From Perkinsus olseni (taxonomy: Eukaryota; Perkinsozoa; Perkinsida): a DNA stretch of 64,000 nucleotides. The DNA lies in assembly GCA_013115125.1 (NCBI GenBank), contig JABANN010000076.1:16307-80306 (forward strand), in the 5' to 3' direction. The translations under genes and the position numbers were made by a program. Under the pieces are notes generated by a model. The model was given only the letters and a program-made list of their open reading frames with translations, did no database searches and was not told where the DNA came from. The first letter of the stretch is position 1. Each line of letters opens with the position of its first letter. Positions 11,002 through 21,547 of this stretch are shown here, one piece after another.

Positions 11002-11367
11002 ATTCAATCCTGAAAGGTATTCGATATTCTAATCGCGGTATTCGCTATATATAAGTACTCAGTTGGTATTCAACAGTCATGATCTAGATGGGCTTGCATA
11101 ACCATATCATCTTGTGTTGTGTTAATACGTGAGAAAGAGGGGAATTGCTAGAAAGCGAGTGCTAATGCGTGACAAGGACGGTGCTCACCAGGCAACGATC
11201 TTTTCCATGACTAACAAACGCAATAAAATATTCCGAGGAGACCATACACTAAGTCATGTTCATGGAATTCGTGCTATTCTTCCCCAATCGCTTCGATCTG
11301 CTGCTCCCGAAGCTCTTCAACCCGTCTGAATGAATATGAAGTTCGTAAAGGGGAATATTGGACGTGC

Positions 11368-14300
11368 TTACTCAGAGATATCATTCGCTGCCCTCTGAAG
11401 GCCATCGACAACCTCAATGCACTCGTTCATTCCGGATGAAACCTAAGAGCACGAAACACCGCTGCGAGAGAAGACAGTGGCAGTGTTACGCTGATTCCCA
11501 TCGACTGTATCTTTGACAACGATCGTCCAGCCATGTGCTCAATGGAGGGCATGATCTCCTCAGCGGAGTTGATCAATCGCCGGGAGACTCTCAGAGCCTG
11601 AGCAGTAGCCGCGACGACGAGGAGCACAACTGTCGCAAGAGACGCCGAAAGACGAGTCCCAAGTGCATACCAATTTTCGCCTATCTGCTGGTTCATCGGC
11701 TTGTCTCAAATCGGCTAAGGCCTGGTCCATGTCGAACTCGGCGGAATCTTGCATGTCATCAGAGGCTTCAACGGTCAGCTCGAGAGGCCCCTCTTCTGTC
11801 TTATTCGGAGACACATTCTGCGATAGAGTGGAAAGTGTAAGAAGCCCCTCAGTTCACCTTGGTCGCATCTTTCTCGTTAGCGGCCTTGAGGAAGATCTTT
11901 GCATAGAGACGAGGGGCATACCGTTTGAGTCGCCACTTGACTTTGAATTTAATCATAAGCCACGCTGTGAACTGTGCAACGGTGCTCTTCCTGAAGACGG
12001 CAACAGCACATTCGCTACGGAGCATAGAGGTGTAAACAACAAGGGGATAACCCATGGCCCCTTACACTTCATCTTCTTTCTCCTCGACGTCCCTGCCCTC
12101 CTCGTGCTTTGCAACCTGATCGAGATTACCGTGTAGACGAAAAGTGCACCAAGACCGTACCTCATGGCTGAGCCCAGCTAGGATGATGGCGAAGAGTAAG
12201 TTGGCCATGAGGAAGTAAATGATTGCAACGAAGAGGAGAACAGCGATGGAGCCAATCTGCGACCAGGCGATAGCTTTGAAGGGCACTGCGTGAACTCACC
12301 ACTGGTCTCTGAGCATAGATGTGGCTCAGGTCAACATCCTTGAGGAAAGCACGGACCAGAAAGAGGAGCGTCTGGCCGAAGGTGGAAAGCTGAGCGACGG
12401 GGCTGGCGAGTGAGGTAAGGCTTGGATGCCCACCTCACTGATGGAAGCTCCGAAGGCCACATTGAAGGCCATGACGAAACCGACAAGTGTCGTGACGAAG
12501 AGAATGAAGAATGCTCCAAACTGCTGATAGGCGCCATGGAGGGACTTCACCAGCAGCTTGATGTACGGCAGAGAGGCTATGAACTTCGACAACTTCACGG
12601 AGATGGACACTAATCCGAACGGTGTGCATAGAGGACGATTGGCGCTCACACTCACCGGCGGCCAACGCGTACATCTGCTTCGCCAGGCGATCATCCAGGG
12701 CGATCTGTTGCAGGTCAGTGTAAACATTGGAGTCCTGGAGCTCGAGGATCCCGAAATCAAGTGTCGACGGAGCGTAGTTATTGGGCTGGACGTCTATGTT
12801 CTGAAGGGGCCTTGATGAGCGACCGCGACGAGATCGGTGGTACTATGGTCGTGGAGGACTCGGCAGTGTAGGTGATGAGCGTTAGAGGGGTCGATGAGTA
12901 GATCTTGAGGCGAATGGCGAAGGCGGCAATGAGAAATACCAGTGCTATCCAGTCTAGGATGTTCCAGGGGTCTCTGAGGAACACAACGAACCAGTACGGA
13001 TCATCGTGCTTTCGGGCTGTTCTCAAGGGGACGTGTATCCATGGTCCGTACTCGTCGATTTACTTGAAGTATCTCCACCTGGCTGTGGCAAGCTCGGAAG
13101 CTTCCTCGGCAACGTAGTACAGGATGAACATGACAATGATGATCTCTCCTGTGGAGGCCATCCAGCTCGATACGAGAAATACTAGAGGCCTCACCGAAGG
13201 TTGTTATCCACTCGCCGATGCTGCCAAGGCCTTCGGGAGTGAGGAAGACTCTGGGCTGTAGAGTGGTGACGCGGACATCGGTCGAGACCAGGCCGGACGC
13301 ACTGAACTCTACCGTCACGAGCACCTGCAGGCTACATCACTGTGACGAGCCACCATGCTAGTTCGCCCGGCAGCCCTCACCACGCCGAAGAGCCCGAGAT
13401 TATTGTTCCAAACGCTCATCTCCAGGAAGACTGCGCGTGTTGATAAATCGACGTAATTAGCGATTTCAAGGAGCTCCGTCCGCCTGTCATAGTCATCGGG
13501 ATCGGTCGGCAGCTGCACTATGTAACCACCAGGAGGATAAGTGCCATACCTACGCCATCGCTACGGCGGCCCGTCGTCGGCGGGCGATTGTTGTTTCGCT
13601 TCTTACTTCCCTTTATGGCTGGGAAGAATAGTTGCGGCACCGTTGCTGTCAGTAGTGGCGTCCTCGTATTCGAACCAAATGTATCTGATGTGATGTATCG
13701 TTGGTCGAGGAGCACTCATCGGCCTCTGACCTAGCGTCTATCGCCTCCCGTCTGATCTCCTCGTCGCTCGGAAACTCCACTGTCGTCGGCTGTGTGACTT
13801 CTTCGCCTGTCACGCTTGGGGTTGTACAATCAGCCGAGTCGTGGAGGCGACATCACCTCGGCCGAGTTTGACCAAGTCAGCTATGGTGATCGGCAGGCCA
13901 TTGGCGTCGAGGAGCCTCGCTCCATAGGGACCCTTATTGACATTGGAGTCGGAGAACGGACCATAGCAAGTTATCGTCCACAGTGAGAACATGGAGCCAC
14001 CCTGAAGGCTCGCTGCCTGTAGATGAGAAGATTGGTCATACCTCGCAGCCAGGCGACGCGGTGACGCGCTGCTGTCTCAGTCGAGGAGAGCCGAACATCC
14101 AGTTGTCAGCATCAATTGGTATCAGGGCCACGCCGGTTGAAGTGCCGACCAGGTCTCGGGCCAGCTGAGCATCCACACTTTCGGGGAAGAGAGCTCCTCG
14201 AAGACCCTGGCGTATGTACTGAGACAATCTGGCTTCTAAGCTTGCAGTGCTTCGATGATGTCGGTATTACTCTCCAGAATGATGGGCGATCACGAACCTC

Positions 14301-14694
14301 TTCAAGCATGCCACCAGCTAGGAACTTGCTTCGTACTGTCAAGCAAGCGTCGGCCATCTAGTATTAGTAGGCTCCCCTTTCGCCTACGATGTTGTGTCAG
14401 GTTCACTGTACTCTGATTGAGGCTGGCCAGAACGGTGACAGTGAAGATCGCCATGAAGACGAGAAACATCAGAAGGAGTATTACAGCTTTGATGCGCATC
14501 CGAGTGGAAGCTTGGCGCCTGAAGTTCTTCCAGGACCGCGCTGGTCACTGAGGTCTGCCAACTTACTCGCGTCTTTTCATCTCCCTCGCTACCGTAGCGG
14601 GGTCCACCTGCCTTGAGGTTGGCCGTATGGACGCCCGTTGAGTCCGGAATGAACTTCGCGGTGCGGCGGTCCGCCGCGCAGCCTGCGGTTCCAT
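11368..14694 (-). CDS. Polycystin-type (PKD2/TRPP) cation channel
   Basis: A many-exon minus-strand gene. The start at 14694 gives MEPQAARRTAAPRSSF. Exon 1 then joins in phase to RQASTRMRIKAVI, followed by TM1 (LLLMFLVFMAIFTVTVLA). The extracellular polycystin domain has the hallmark DLSTRAVFLEMSVWNNNLGL and a later VTVEFSASGLV strand. Further helices are S2/S3 (DPWNILDWIALVFLIAAFAI), S4-S5 (SLPYIKLLVKSLHGAYQQFG then FFILFVTTLVGFVMAFNVAF), the pore segment (GQTLLFLVRAFLKDVDLSHI) and S6 (GSIAVLLFVAIIYFLMANLL). A cytosolic C-terminus has an acidic segment and ends NDISE-stop at 11368. The last intron is 46 nt. Such channels conduct Ca2+/Na+ and often sit in cilia. That fits a flagellate, but location here is inference. 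The order and total exon count (about a dozen) are only partly resolved. A hAT-type MITE lies 40 bp upstream of the start. Confidence 0.88.
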
Positions 14695-14733
14695 GAGGGT
14701 TCGACAGAACTAAGTCACGCATAGCGACACAGC

Positions 14734-14996
14734 TAGAGGTGGGCGGCAGTACGGGTACGGTCTAGTACGGAGTACGGTACGGGTACGAGTACGGCTCCGT
14801 ACCCGTACTACCCGTCGCAGCGGTTCCCAAGTACCGTACTATTACGCCGTACTTGAAGTACGGCGTAATTCAATACACGTATGCGTTGTTTAATTTATTC
14901 AATACGCACTAGTTCTCCGTACCCGTACTAGGGTGACAGTTGGAAACGTACTCCGTACCGTACTTTCCTCGATCCCAGTACGGTTGCCCAGCTCTA
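14734..14996. mobile_element. hAT-type MITE with 8-bp target duplication
   Basis: The element starts TAGAGGTGGGC and ends GCCCAGCTCTA, imperfect inverted tips of the form common in hAT elements (TAGAGGTGGGC-like). It is flanked by identical 8-bp duplications, GACACAGC, at 14726-14733 and 14997-15004, the size hAT transposases make. The 263-bp interior is made of GTACGG/CCGTAC and GTACCC motifs in both orientations, including a palindrome around GCCGTACTTGAAGTACGGC. There is no coding capacity. The perfect target duplication suggests recent insertion. It ends 40 bp from the polycystin start codon and so may lie in its 5' UTR or promoter. Confidence 0.88.
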
Positions 14997-15520
14997 GACA
15001 CAGCTGTGCTCCGCCCGGCAGCCCACCGCCCGCACTCCCTTCTTAGCTCTCCACTGACCCAACGCCCCAAGGGATCCCTCAGTGTTCGAGAGCCGACCGA
15101 AACAAGTGAAGGGCCGCGTTGTTCCAGGTTCAAGTACAGTTCAATCCCGCCTTGGGTGATAGCTTTGTCATAGGCCGATCGACTGACGGGCAGCCTTGGC
15201 GGAATCTGCCTGAGATCAGCCAGGCAGCCACCGGTTTCAAGCAACAACCCCGCCGACGAGCTCCATTCTCCTTTGGGGTAATTCAGGGTACTCAGGCTCA
15301 TTGACTCGCAGAGATCTCTTAGTCGCTGCTGGTGGCGGACGTCGAACATGCGCGTCACCGTCTGGACGTGCTGACGAGACAGATGAAGGGGGGATGGTAT
15401 TCTGGGCGGTACGGCCCTTCTGATCATACGGCGAGATAAGAATTTACATGGCTTGTGCTGCACGCATGAACAACACGCGTTAATGAGTACGCACACGCTA
15501 CTGTGACGGTTACTCACCAA
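14909..15520 (-). CDS. Doubtful 203-codon reading frame
   Basis: An open frame whose C-terminal 30 or so codons and stop lie inside the hAT MITE. Upstream of the MITE it reads plausibly (RMFDVRHQQRLRDLCESMSL, ITQGGIELYLNLEQRG), but I recognise no domain. It may be a chance frame, a gene fragment whose end was replaced when the MITE inserted, or an eroded element. Only the coding-like composition of the middle speaks for it. Confidence 0.25.
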   Translation of the reverse strand: MVSNRHSSVCVLINACCSCVQHKPCKFLSRRMIRRAVPPRIPSPLHLSRQHVQTVTRMFDVRHQQRLRDLCESMSLSTLNYPKGEWSSSAGLLLETGGCLADLRQIPPRLPVSRSAYDKAITQGGIELYLNLEQRGPSLVSVGSRTLRDPLGRWVSGELRRECGRWAAGRSTAVSRAGQPYWDRGKYGTEYVSNCHPSTGTEN

Positions 15521-16454
15521 CCCCCATTTTCGAGATGGTTACGCTTCGCTCCGCCCCTATCAGCACATCTTTGACCGGCCCCTATGAGTGATGTTGAACT
15601 GATCTGACTTCAGTTTATTGAGCCATCCCGACTATGTCCCCTACCGGCAGTCGGGTTCGTGATATGGACGGCCGAAAGGTCGTAGAGGCGGCCTCGCCCA
15701 GTAGCACAGCTCGCTCGGTACGGATGGTTTCCTAGTGATCTTCGATCAGGCGGTTCCTGTGCCCCGACTACCTGTGGCGCGTTCGAGCCTTCGCCCTATG
15801 CTTCGCTGTCCACTGGGGACACCACCGACGATGCTACATACACCCTGGCTTCGACCGGCAAGCCTCGGAATGCCCTTTGCCAGCCGTCCAAGAAGGTAGT
15901 ACGGACTTGCAACTGGGGTGTTTTACTTATGGTCCGGGATGATGGTAACGCGCGATTGGTCGATGTACTTCAATACCTCGGAGAGGTTCGGGTTGGTCAT
16001 TGTAACGTCATCCGAGGCGACAGTAGACTTCCCCTGTTCTTAACCGGCATGTGTAGGTGTAGACGGTATAGAATGGGTCGCACAGTAACTATCAACGATT
16101 TCCCGCAAGGGAGCGAGTCATCGTATCACTCGCCATTCGGCTGAGCTCTCCTCAGTGAAATCTTATCGTACGCGTTGTGCTGCACAAGTTGTGCACCATC
16201 GCCTGTTCGGTCGCCTCCGCCGTTGCCCGACTCTTTCGATGCATCATCATGCCCGTTGGTGTGATCCTCGGCCCGCTTGAATTCCTGGTGACTGCGGATT
16301 TCGTTGTTATGACGCGCCAATCAATCTGTCCAGTAATGTCCTTTTTTCAGCTGGCACCCTCCTCTCTCGTACGGTTGCCTATCACCAAGCGTCTGAGCCA
16401 GAAAGCCCCCCACAAGAAGAGGAAGACCTTACCGTCGCGTCGAGGTACTACGAC
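15521..16454. other. Intergenic, upstream of kinase
   Basis: No gene could be supported here. The open frame 16177-16545 (+) overlaps the kinase first exon in another frame and looks like a shadow. The remainder shows no repeats or RNA genes that I can identify. Confidence 0.4.
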
Positions 16455-18794
16455 ATGGCCACCTTGGCGTTCCAGAGCCCTTTTAAGTAGGTATAAACTA
16501 TGTCACCTTCGCTACAGCTTCGGGGCGCAGCATTCCAGTGGATAGCCGATACACGGACGTGAAGGTTATTGGTACTGGAAGTTATGGTACTGTACTATCG
16601 GCCAAGGACAGCCTTGTCGAAGCCACCGGGATCGGACCCACGGAAGTTGCTGTGAAGTGAGCCTGTGACCTTTTTGTCGGTTTTTCCATCAGAATCTTCT
16701 CCTAGGCACACCGTGCTAGTCGAGGACAAGCTGGACGTCGAAGACTGGCCCGACATCGTTCGGATGTACTGCCTATGACGCAATGCTTGGTTATGTTCCC
16801 TTCTCCTCAGAATTAGAGAAGTAGAGTTACTCCGAGACTTCCATCACGAAAACCTACTGTCACTGACCGACGTGTAAGACCATCCGAAGGGTCTCGGCTT
16901 TCTCATGCAGCCCTTCAGATTCCCTCAACCTGGGGGTTACGCTATGACTAGCATCGGTATTGTTACCCCCATGTGTAAGGGTGGAACACTGGCCACGTAG
17001 GTCGGGCCAACCGGGATCTCTGCGACGCTTGATCGGTCCTAACAGCCGCGCCAAGCATGACAGCCATCGGGTTCCTGGGTGCTCGACACCAACCGGCATT
17101 TGCGACCTTTTATGATGGTAGATACCAGCCACGATCCTTAGCTCAAGTCATGGCCTTCACTCGGCAGATCCTGAGCGCTCTTTCCTTCATGCACAGCCAT
17201 AGTGTAGGTAACAATGCTCTCACCGCAGTAGACGGCGTTCCCTTTAGGTACTTCACCGCGACATCAAAAGGGATAATTTATTCGTCACGGAAGGTGGCCG
17301 GTCGGTGGTCCTCGGAGACTTCGGCCTAGCAAGAGGTTATACCGGGCAATCAGGCAGCCCTCGTGTGTAGTATATTCGCTGATGTTTGGTAGAGCGTCGA
17401 TTACAGTCGCTGCCCATTCCTCGTTGGGGTATTCGCGAAGACTAGCTGCGGCGATGCGCGCTTGGACCGTTCTGCGTGTCTCAGCCCCTCCCCACGCCCT
17501 AGCCAGGCTGTCAACGCCCTATCGTAGTGTCCCTGGCGACAGAGTCTCGGCGAGATCATCTTCCGGTAGCAATGCAGAGCTGATGACAACGAGGATTGTG
17601 ACAGCGCCGTACCGGGCACCCGAACTGCTGTTGAATCATGATGACTACGATGGTCGAGTGGACGTAATAACGGGAAAGTGGGAGGAAGCGCATAGTGTTT
17701 GGAAGGCTTGTAGAAATCTATCACTGCGAGTGGTGATTCGGAATCTTTCTATCGCATGCTCCCGCATCTTCTGTCGAGCGGAGCATTACTGTATCGGCGC
17801 CTGCGCGCTGCTGGGTGAGACGAATGGAAATCTGGCAACCGCTTTTAGTGCTTCGGGTGGCGCTCATTTTTCTGGTAGGTCTACGCGACCGGGTGCGTCG
17901 TTGCTGAGCTCATCTACGCTCCGGGGAGCAGCCGATCGCATCTTTTCAAACACGATGATACTAACAATAAGGACTTGGAGTATCAATATGTGAGTGCCCT
18001 CGCAAACGTGTGGACGCGTCGCTACCGGGTCGCTCTTAGACTCGAGACTGTCTGGCCCAGCAGTTGGTTATGGAGTGTCTCCTGCATGAGGTTGATGAGA
18101 CTGACGAAGCCTTAGAGAGACGCATTGACAGCATCAGTACTCGATAGTAGCCGAACTTCGGACGGTGAGCTCCGATGCTTTCCAGGTGACTGGCTTGACG
18201 CCGGACCGAGGCCGAGGTATCTGAAACAGATGCGGGGCCTGGGGGTGTCGGAAGACCTCAGGAGGGCTGTGCTCAGAGGCTCCTGTACAATACAGAAGAT
18301 TCGGGAGAAGGTTGCCATAATACAGGTGAGGTTATTGCATGATGGACTACAGCGGAGCGAAGTTTTTTTGTCAGGCTGAGAACCCTGGGCCCCTGGTGAT
18401 GCACGTATTGAGATCCTTGCTCACCTTCGACCCTCGGCAGCGGCCGCAGTCCCATGAGATGTTGCAAGAGTTTGATGAAATTTTTGAGGTGGACCTCGGA
18501 GACAGCTGCGGGAGGGCCGAATATAACGGTCCCGTTGAGGACGACTTGGAAGCGTAAGGTCCCGGGTTCAATTCGTGGGCTCGGCATTTCGTTCCATTGC
18601 TGCTCTGTCTCAGTGAGATCGAAGCTGGCTTGCCCAACAGCTCTAGTCGTTATGTCTGTGCGAAGGAAATCCTCTGGAACCTGATGCTGGACTGCCGAAA
18701 CACCCTTAGAGCTTCAACTGCGTCCTCGGGATGGGTTGAGGCTCGGCGTGTGACTGGTACTACAACTAGTGGCAGTAGGGCGAGTACTGGTTAG
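16455..18794 (+). CDS. MAP-kinase-like protein kinase (CMGC)
   Basis: Exon 1 at 16455 (MATLAFQSPF) joins by GTAGGT...GCGCAG to IPVDSRYTDVKVIGTGSYGT, the Gly-rich loop, as in MAPKs. Later exons give VAVK (catalytic Lys); REVELLRDFHHENLLSL (alpha-C); AFTRQILSALSFMHSH; HRDIKRDNLF (catalytic loop, Asp present); VVLGDFGLARG (DFG); TAPYRAPELLLNHDDYDG (APE) then VDVYATGCVVAELIYAPG; and LRSLLTFDPRQRPQSHEMLQ (subdomain XI). The exon ending DDLEA is followed by GTAAGG and joins in phase to EIEAGLPNSSSRYVCAKEIL, so the frame runs on to 18794. The TxY activation motif is not evident before APE, where the frame reads MTTRIVTAPYR, so regulation may differ from a classical MAPK. The junctions around the activation loop (17340-17580) are unresolved. 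Confidence 0.85.
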
Positions 18795-18892
18795 GTAGAG
18801 GAATCAATTTGATGACTGCTTAGTCATTGCCTAGTATTATGCTTAACGTCAGAATTGATGATAGTGGTAGTGATAGCATCAGTAGTAGTGGC

Positions 18893-19109
18893 ATAACCAC
18901 GGTACCGTCTCCGGCCGGCCGAGACATGTGTATCTTCAGATATCTTCGAGCATGACCGATTAATGGCCGACCGAGAATTGGCTAATATACACCAACTCGC
19001 GGATGAACTGAGCCGTAAATACATAAGTAAACTCCCCGTGTCCCCGCAGCATCGTGGTAAGCCCGCTCTACTCAGATCGAAACACGGGAACGGCTACGGC
19101 TCATCCTGA
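18893..19109 (+). CDS. Possible further exon or small gene
   Basis: A plus-strand frame, open from about 18893 to a stop at 19107-19109, reads like a helical protein segment (DIFEHDRLMADRELANIHQL then DELSRKYISK). It starts without ATG, so it would be an exon, perhaps an alternative 3' end of the kinase gene 100 bp upstream. I could not fix the junction. The rest of 18795-19428 shows nothing else apart from short low-complexity runs of TAGTGGTAG type. Confidence 0.3.
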
Positions 19110-19428
19110 CTGAAGTAGCCGTCCAAGAACGTTCCTTGATTACTTCTGTTTTACTGTATTTTCCATGCACTGGAGCATTACGTTATATATGACTGTCGCT
19201 ATCTGTCCTTCGAAGACACGACCCGTAGCGAGCGTAGAATATGAGACCATTTTCCCACGTGGGCTGCCACGGCTTGTCTTCCACTCTGTTAGCGGTCCCG
19301 AAGGACCTGATTGATTGTTGCTCAACTGCCTAGCTTAGAATCAGCGAATAGTGATGCGGGTTGTGTTGCCTAGTGGGGCGAGCCTCGTGCCGCGGCAGTG
19401 TCACACTGCCAGTGTGTGATTGCCAATC

Positions 19429-20704
19429 ATGTCAATGGTCGAGGAAGCTAGAGATCATGTGAAGAAAGCTCAGGACGCGTAATAGGGCAGTCAGCGCGGT
19501 TATGGTCGGTGTATCTGAGGTCAAGCTCAGGTTGCATCCGTCGATTTGGCGTCTGCAGTTCTCCCCTGACTACCTAGTGGCCGCTCTGGAACTCTCGCAG
19601 GCCGCAGCCTGCTTCCAGTCGGCCTCTTTGAACGAACAAGCAGCAAAAGCATGGCTGAAAGCAGCAGAGCTCAGGAAGGATCACATACGGGAGTAGGCTT
19701 GTCTGGGCGGCTTGCTTGGAAGAAAGGCGTCTTATGAGTCTCACTGAGGACGGTGTCCCGTCACATGAGTATAGTATTCGACCGCCTCAGTTACCAGGAA
19801 GCGGGGCGCAATTTTGAATCGGCTGGACAGCTCCTACAGAATCCCGAACACTATAAGGTGGCTGCTGACTGCTACCTGTCGGCAGGGAAGGCTGACCAAG
19901 CTGCCCGAGCCTGGACGAAGGTGGAAGATAGCTCTCGCAGTTTAGTGCTGTTGTGATGATACCCTGCAGGTAGCGGACATGTTATCGAAGACGGATCCTG
20001 CGGGGGCCACTGAGGCGTACAGGAAAGTCGTGGACATTTACATGGACGACGGAGATGCAAAGCGTGGAGGAAATGCGTACGCAGTGGAAGCGTTGCGAGT
20101 GTAAGTCACGCGTTTCCGGGGGCCAACAGAGCGAGGTGCTTGGAGCGAATAGATACGAGGACTGGCTGCTGTCTCGGCGCGAGCTGGAGAAGTGGCTGGA
20201 GGCATCGAAGGAGAGCAGTAAACTCCTTGAAGCCGCGGGGCTCTATGCATCGGCCCACAAGGAACTGCTGGCCCAGGTTAGCTATCTCAATGAACTGTGA
20301 CCTCCACCATTATCCCCAGGTGGTTGTACTACTCTCGATGGGTGATGCTGTGAGGGCAGACGAGGTGTTGGCGTCTTGTCTCAACGTGAATGGATTCCTT
20401 GCCTCTGAAGAGATGGCGGCCGGCGAGGGAATGGTCATCGCGTACCGCAACAATGACGCTGAGGCCTTGCAGAATGCGGTGAACAAGAACTGTGTCAAGT
20501 GGGAATCAATAAGTCCATCTCAATTTCCTCCATCATCTCTCTTGTAGGTTTTTGCCGATCGAGATAGTAAAGCTAGCGAAGTCGCTGAAAGTTGCCGAGC
20601 TTCCGCCTTCCGCTGCTCCTACTGACGAAGACCGGAGCCCCGTGAAAGACAATGCCGATGTCGCTGAGGCTACAGCAGATGACCTGGGTACATTGTTACT
20701 CTGA
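19429..20704 (+). CDS. Gamma-SNAP-like SNARE disassembly adaptor
   Basis: SNAP proteins recruit the NSF ATPase to SNARE complexes for disassembly after membrane fusion. Exon 1 (MSMVEEARDHVKKAQDA) joins via a 51-nt intron to LHPSIWRLQFSPDYLVAALE, then helical TPR-like repeats follow: LSQAAACFQSASLNEQAAKA, YQEAGRNFESAGQLLQ, YKVAADCYLSAGKADQAARA, DPAGATEAYRKVVDIYMDDG and KWLEASKESSKLLEAAGLYA. The late segment VNGFLASEEMAAGEGMVIAY corresponds to the gamma-SNAP region with the GF-S-ED motif. The last exon gives FLPIEIVKLAKSLKVAE and an acidic tail, stop at 20704. The family call is firm for SNAP. Gamma rather than alpha rests on the C-terminal motif and the divergent tail. Confidence 0.8.
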
Positions 20705-21547
20705 TTTTCATTCAAAAATCTAGTCGAGTTCTCATCAGCTGATGGAATCAGTAGACCATGGGGGAAGTCCTTTGGAACAAGCGCGTGCTTTACGACGAGA
20801 CTCGTCGGATCACGGACGAGCGATGCCCCATCTGGGAATGATAACCCGATGTGATTTATCTGCCACTGATTATGAATCCCTAACCAGCCAATCAATCTGT
20901 TTGGACTCCAGTCCTTGGAACCTTCCAATGGAGTAGCATCATATCAAGTCCGCTCAGCTCGGTACCGTGACTCAACCGCCTATGGGACGTTATCTACTCT
21001 ACGTGGCAGATGAATATAAAGTGGCAGAGCGTATGGGAGAAGGCGGTGAGATCCTCAGCCGTGTACGAAAATGAAGCGCATGATCCAAAGATAGGCCACG
21101 CATTGGTCAACGAGGGAGGGGTCTCTGAAGGACTGGCCGGAGGTTCGAGTCTTTTTTGGGTGCAAAGCGAGGACCAGGAACGTATTGCCCCCAGCTAGAT
21201 TGGTGGCGATACCTCCTTCTGCAAGTGTATCGCTTCCCGTCCCACTCCTGTTTCTCCTTAACAGAGAGCTGAGACCACACATACGGAGCTTGAAGGCCAT
21301 TCGCTCGTCCCGTGCACTCGCCTTGGATGATTGGTGTGATCGTATTTGTTTGCTGTGATGCGCGGATATTCGCCCGATGTAACCGGACTGATAAACGCAA
21401 GTCCAGAGCGGATCGGACCGGAATAAGCGGTGACAGTCCGAAGCTCACCCCCAGCTACGATAGCACTATTGATCGCTAGGGGGAGCGAGGAATGGGGCAT
21501 AAAATAGGACAGGGCGATTCACAGCAGAGCGGGGTTAACCCGCCGGG
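20705..21547. other. Intergenic between convergent genes
   Basis: This lies between the SNAP-like gene (+) and the exonuclease (-). Short frames at 20742-20936, 21010-21198 (+) and 20533-20928, 21107-21448 (-) are unconvincing. No repeats or RNA genes were seen. Confidence 0.4.
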
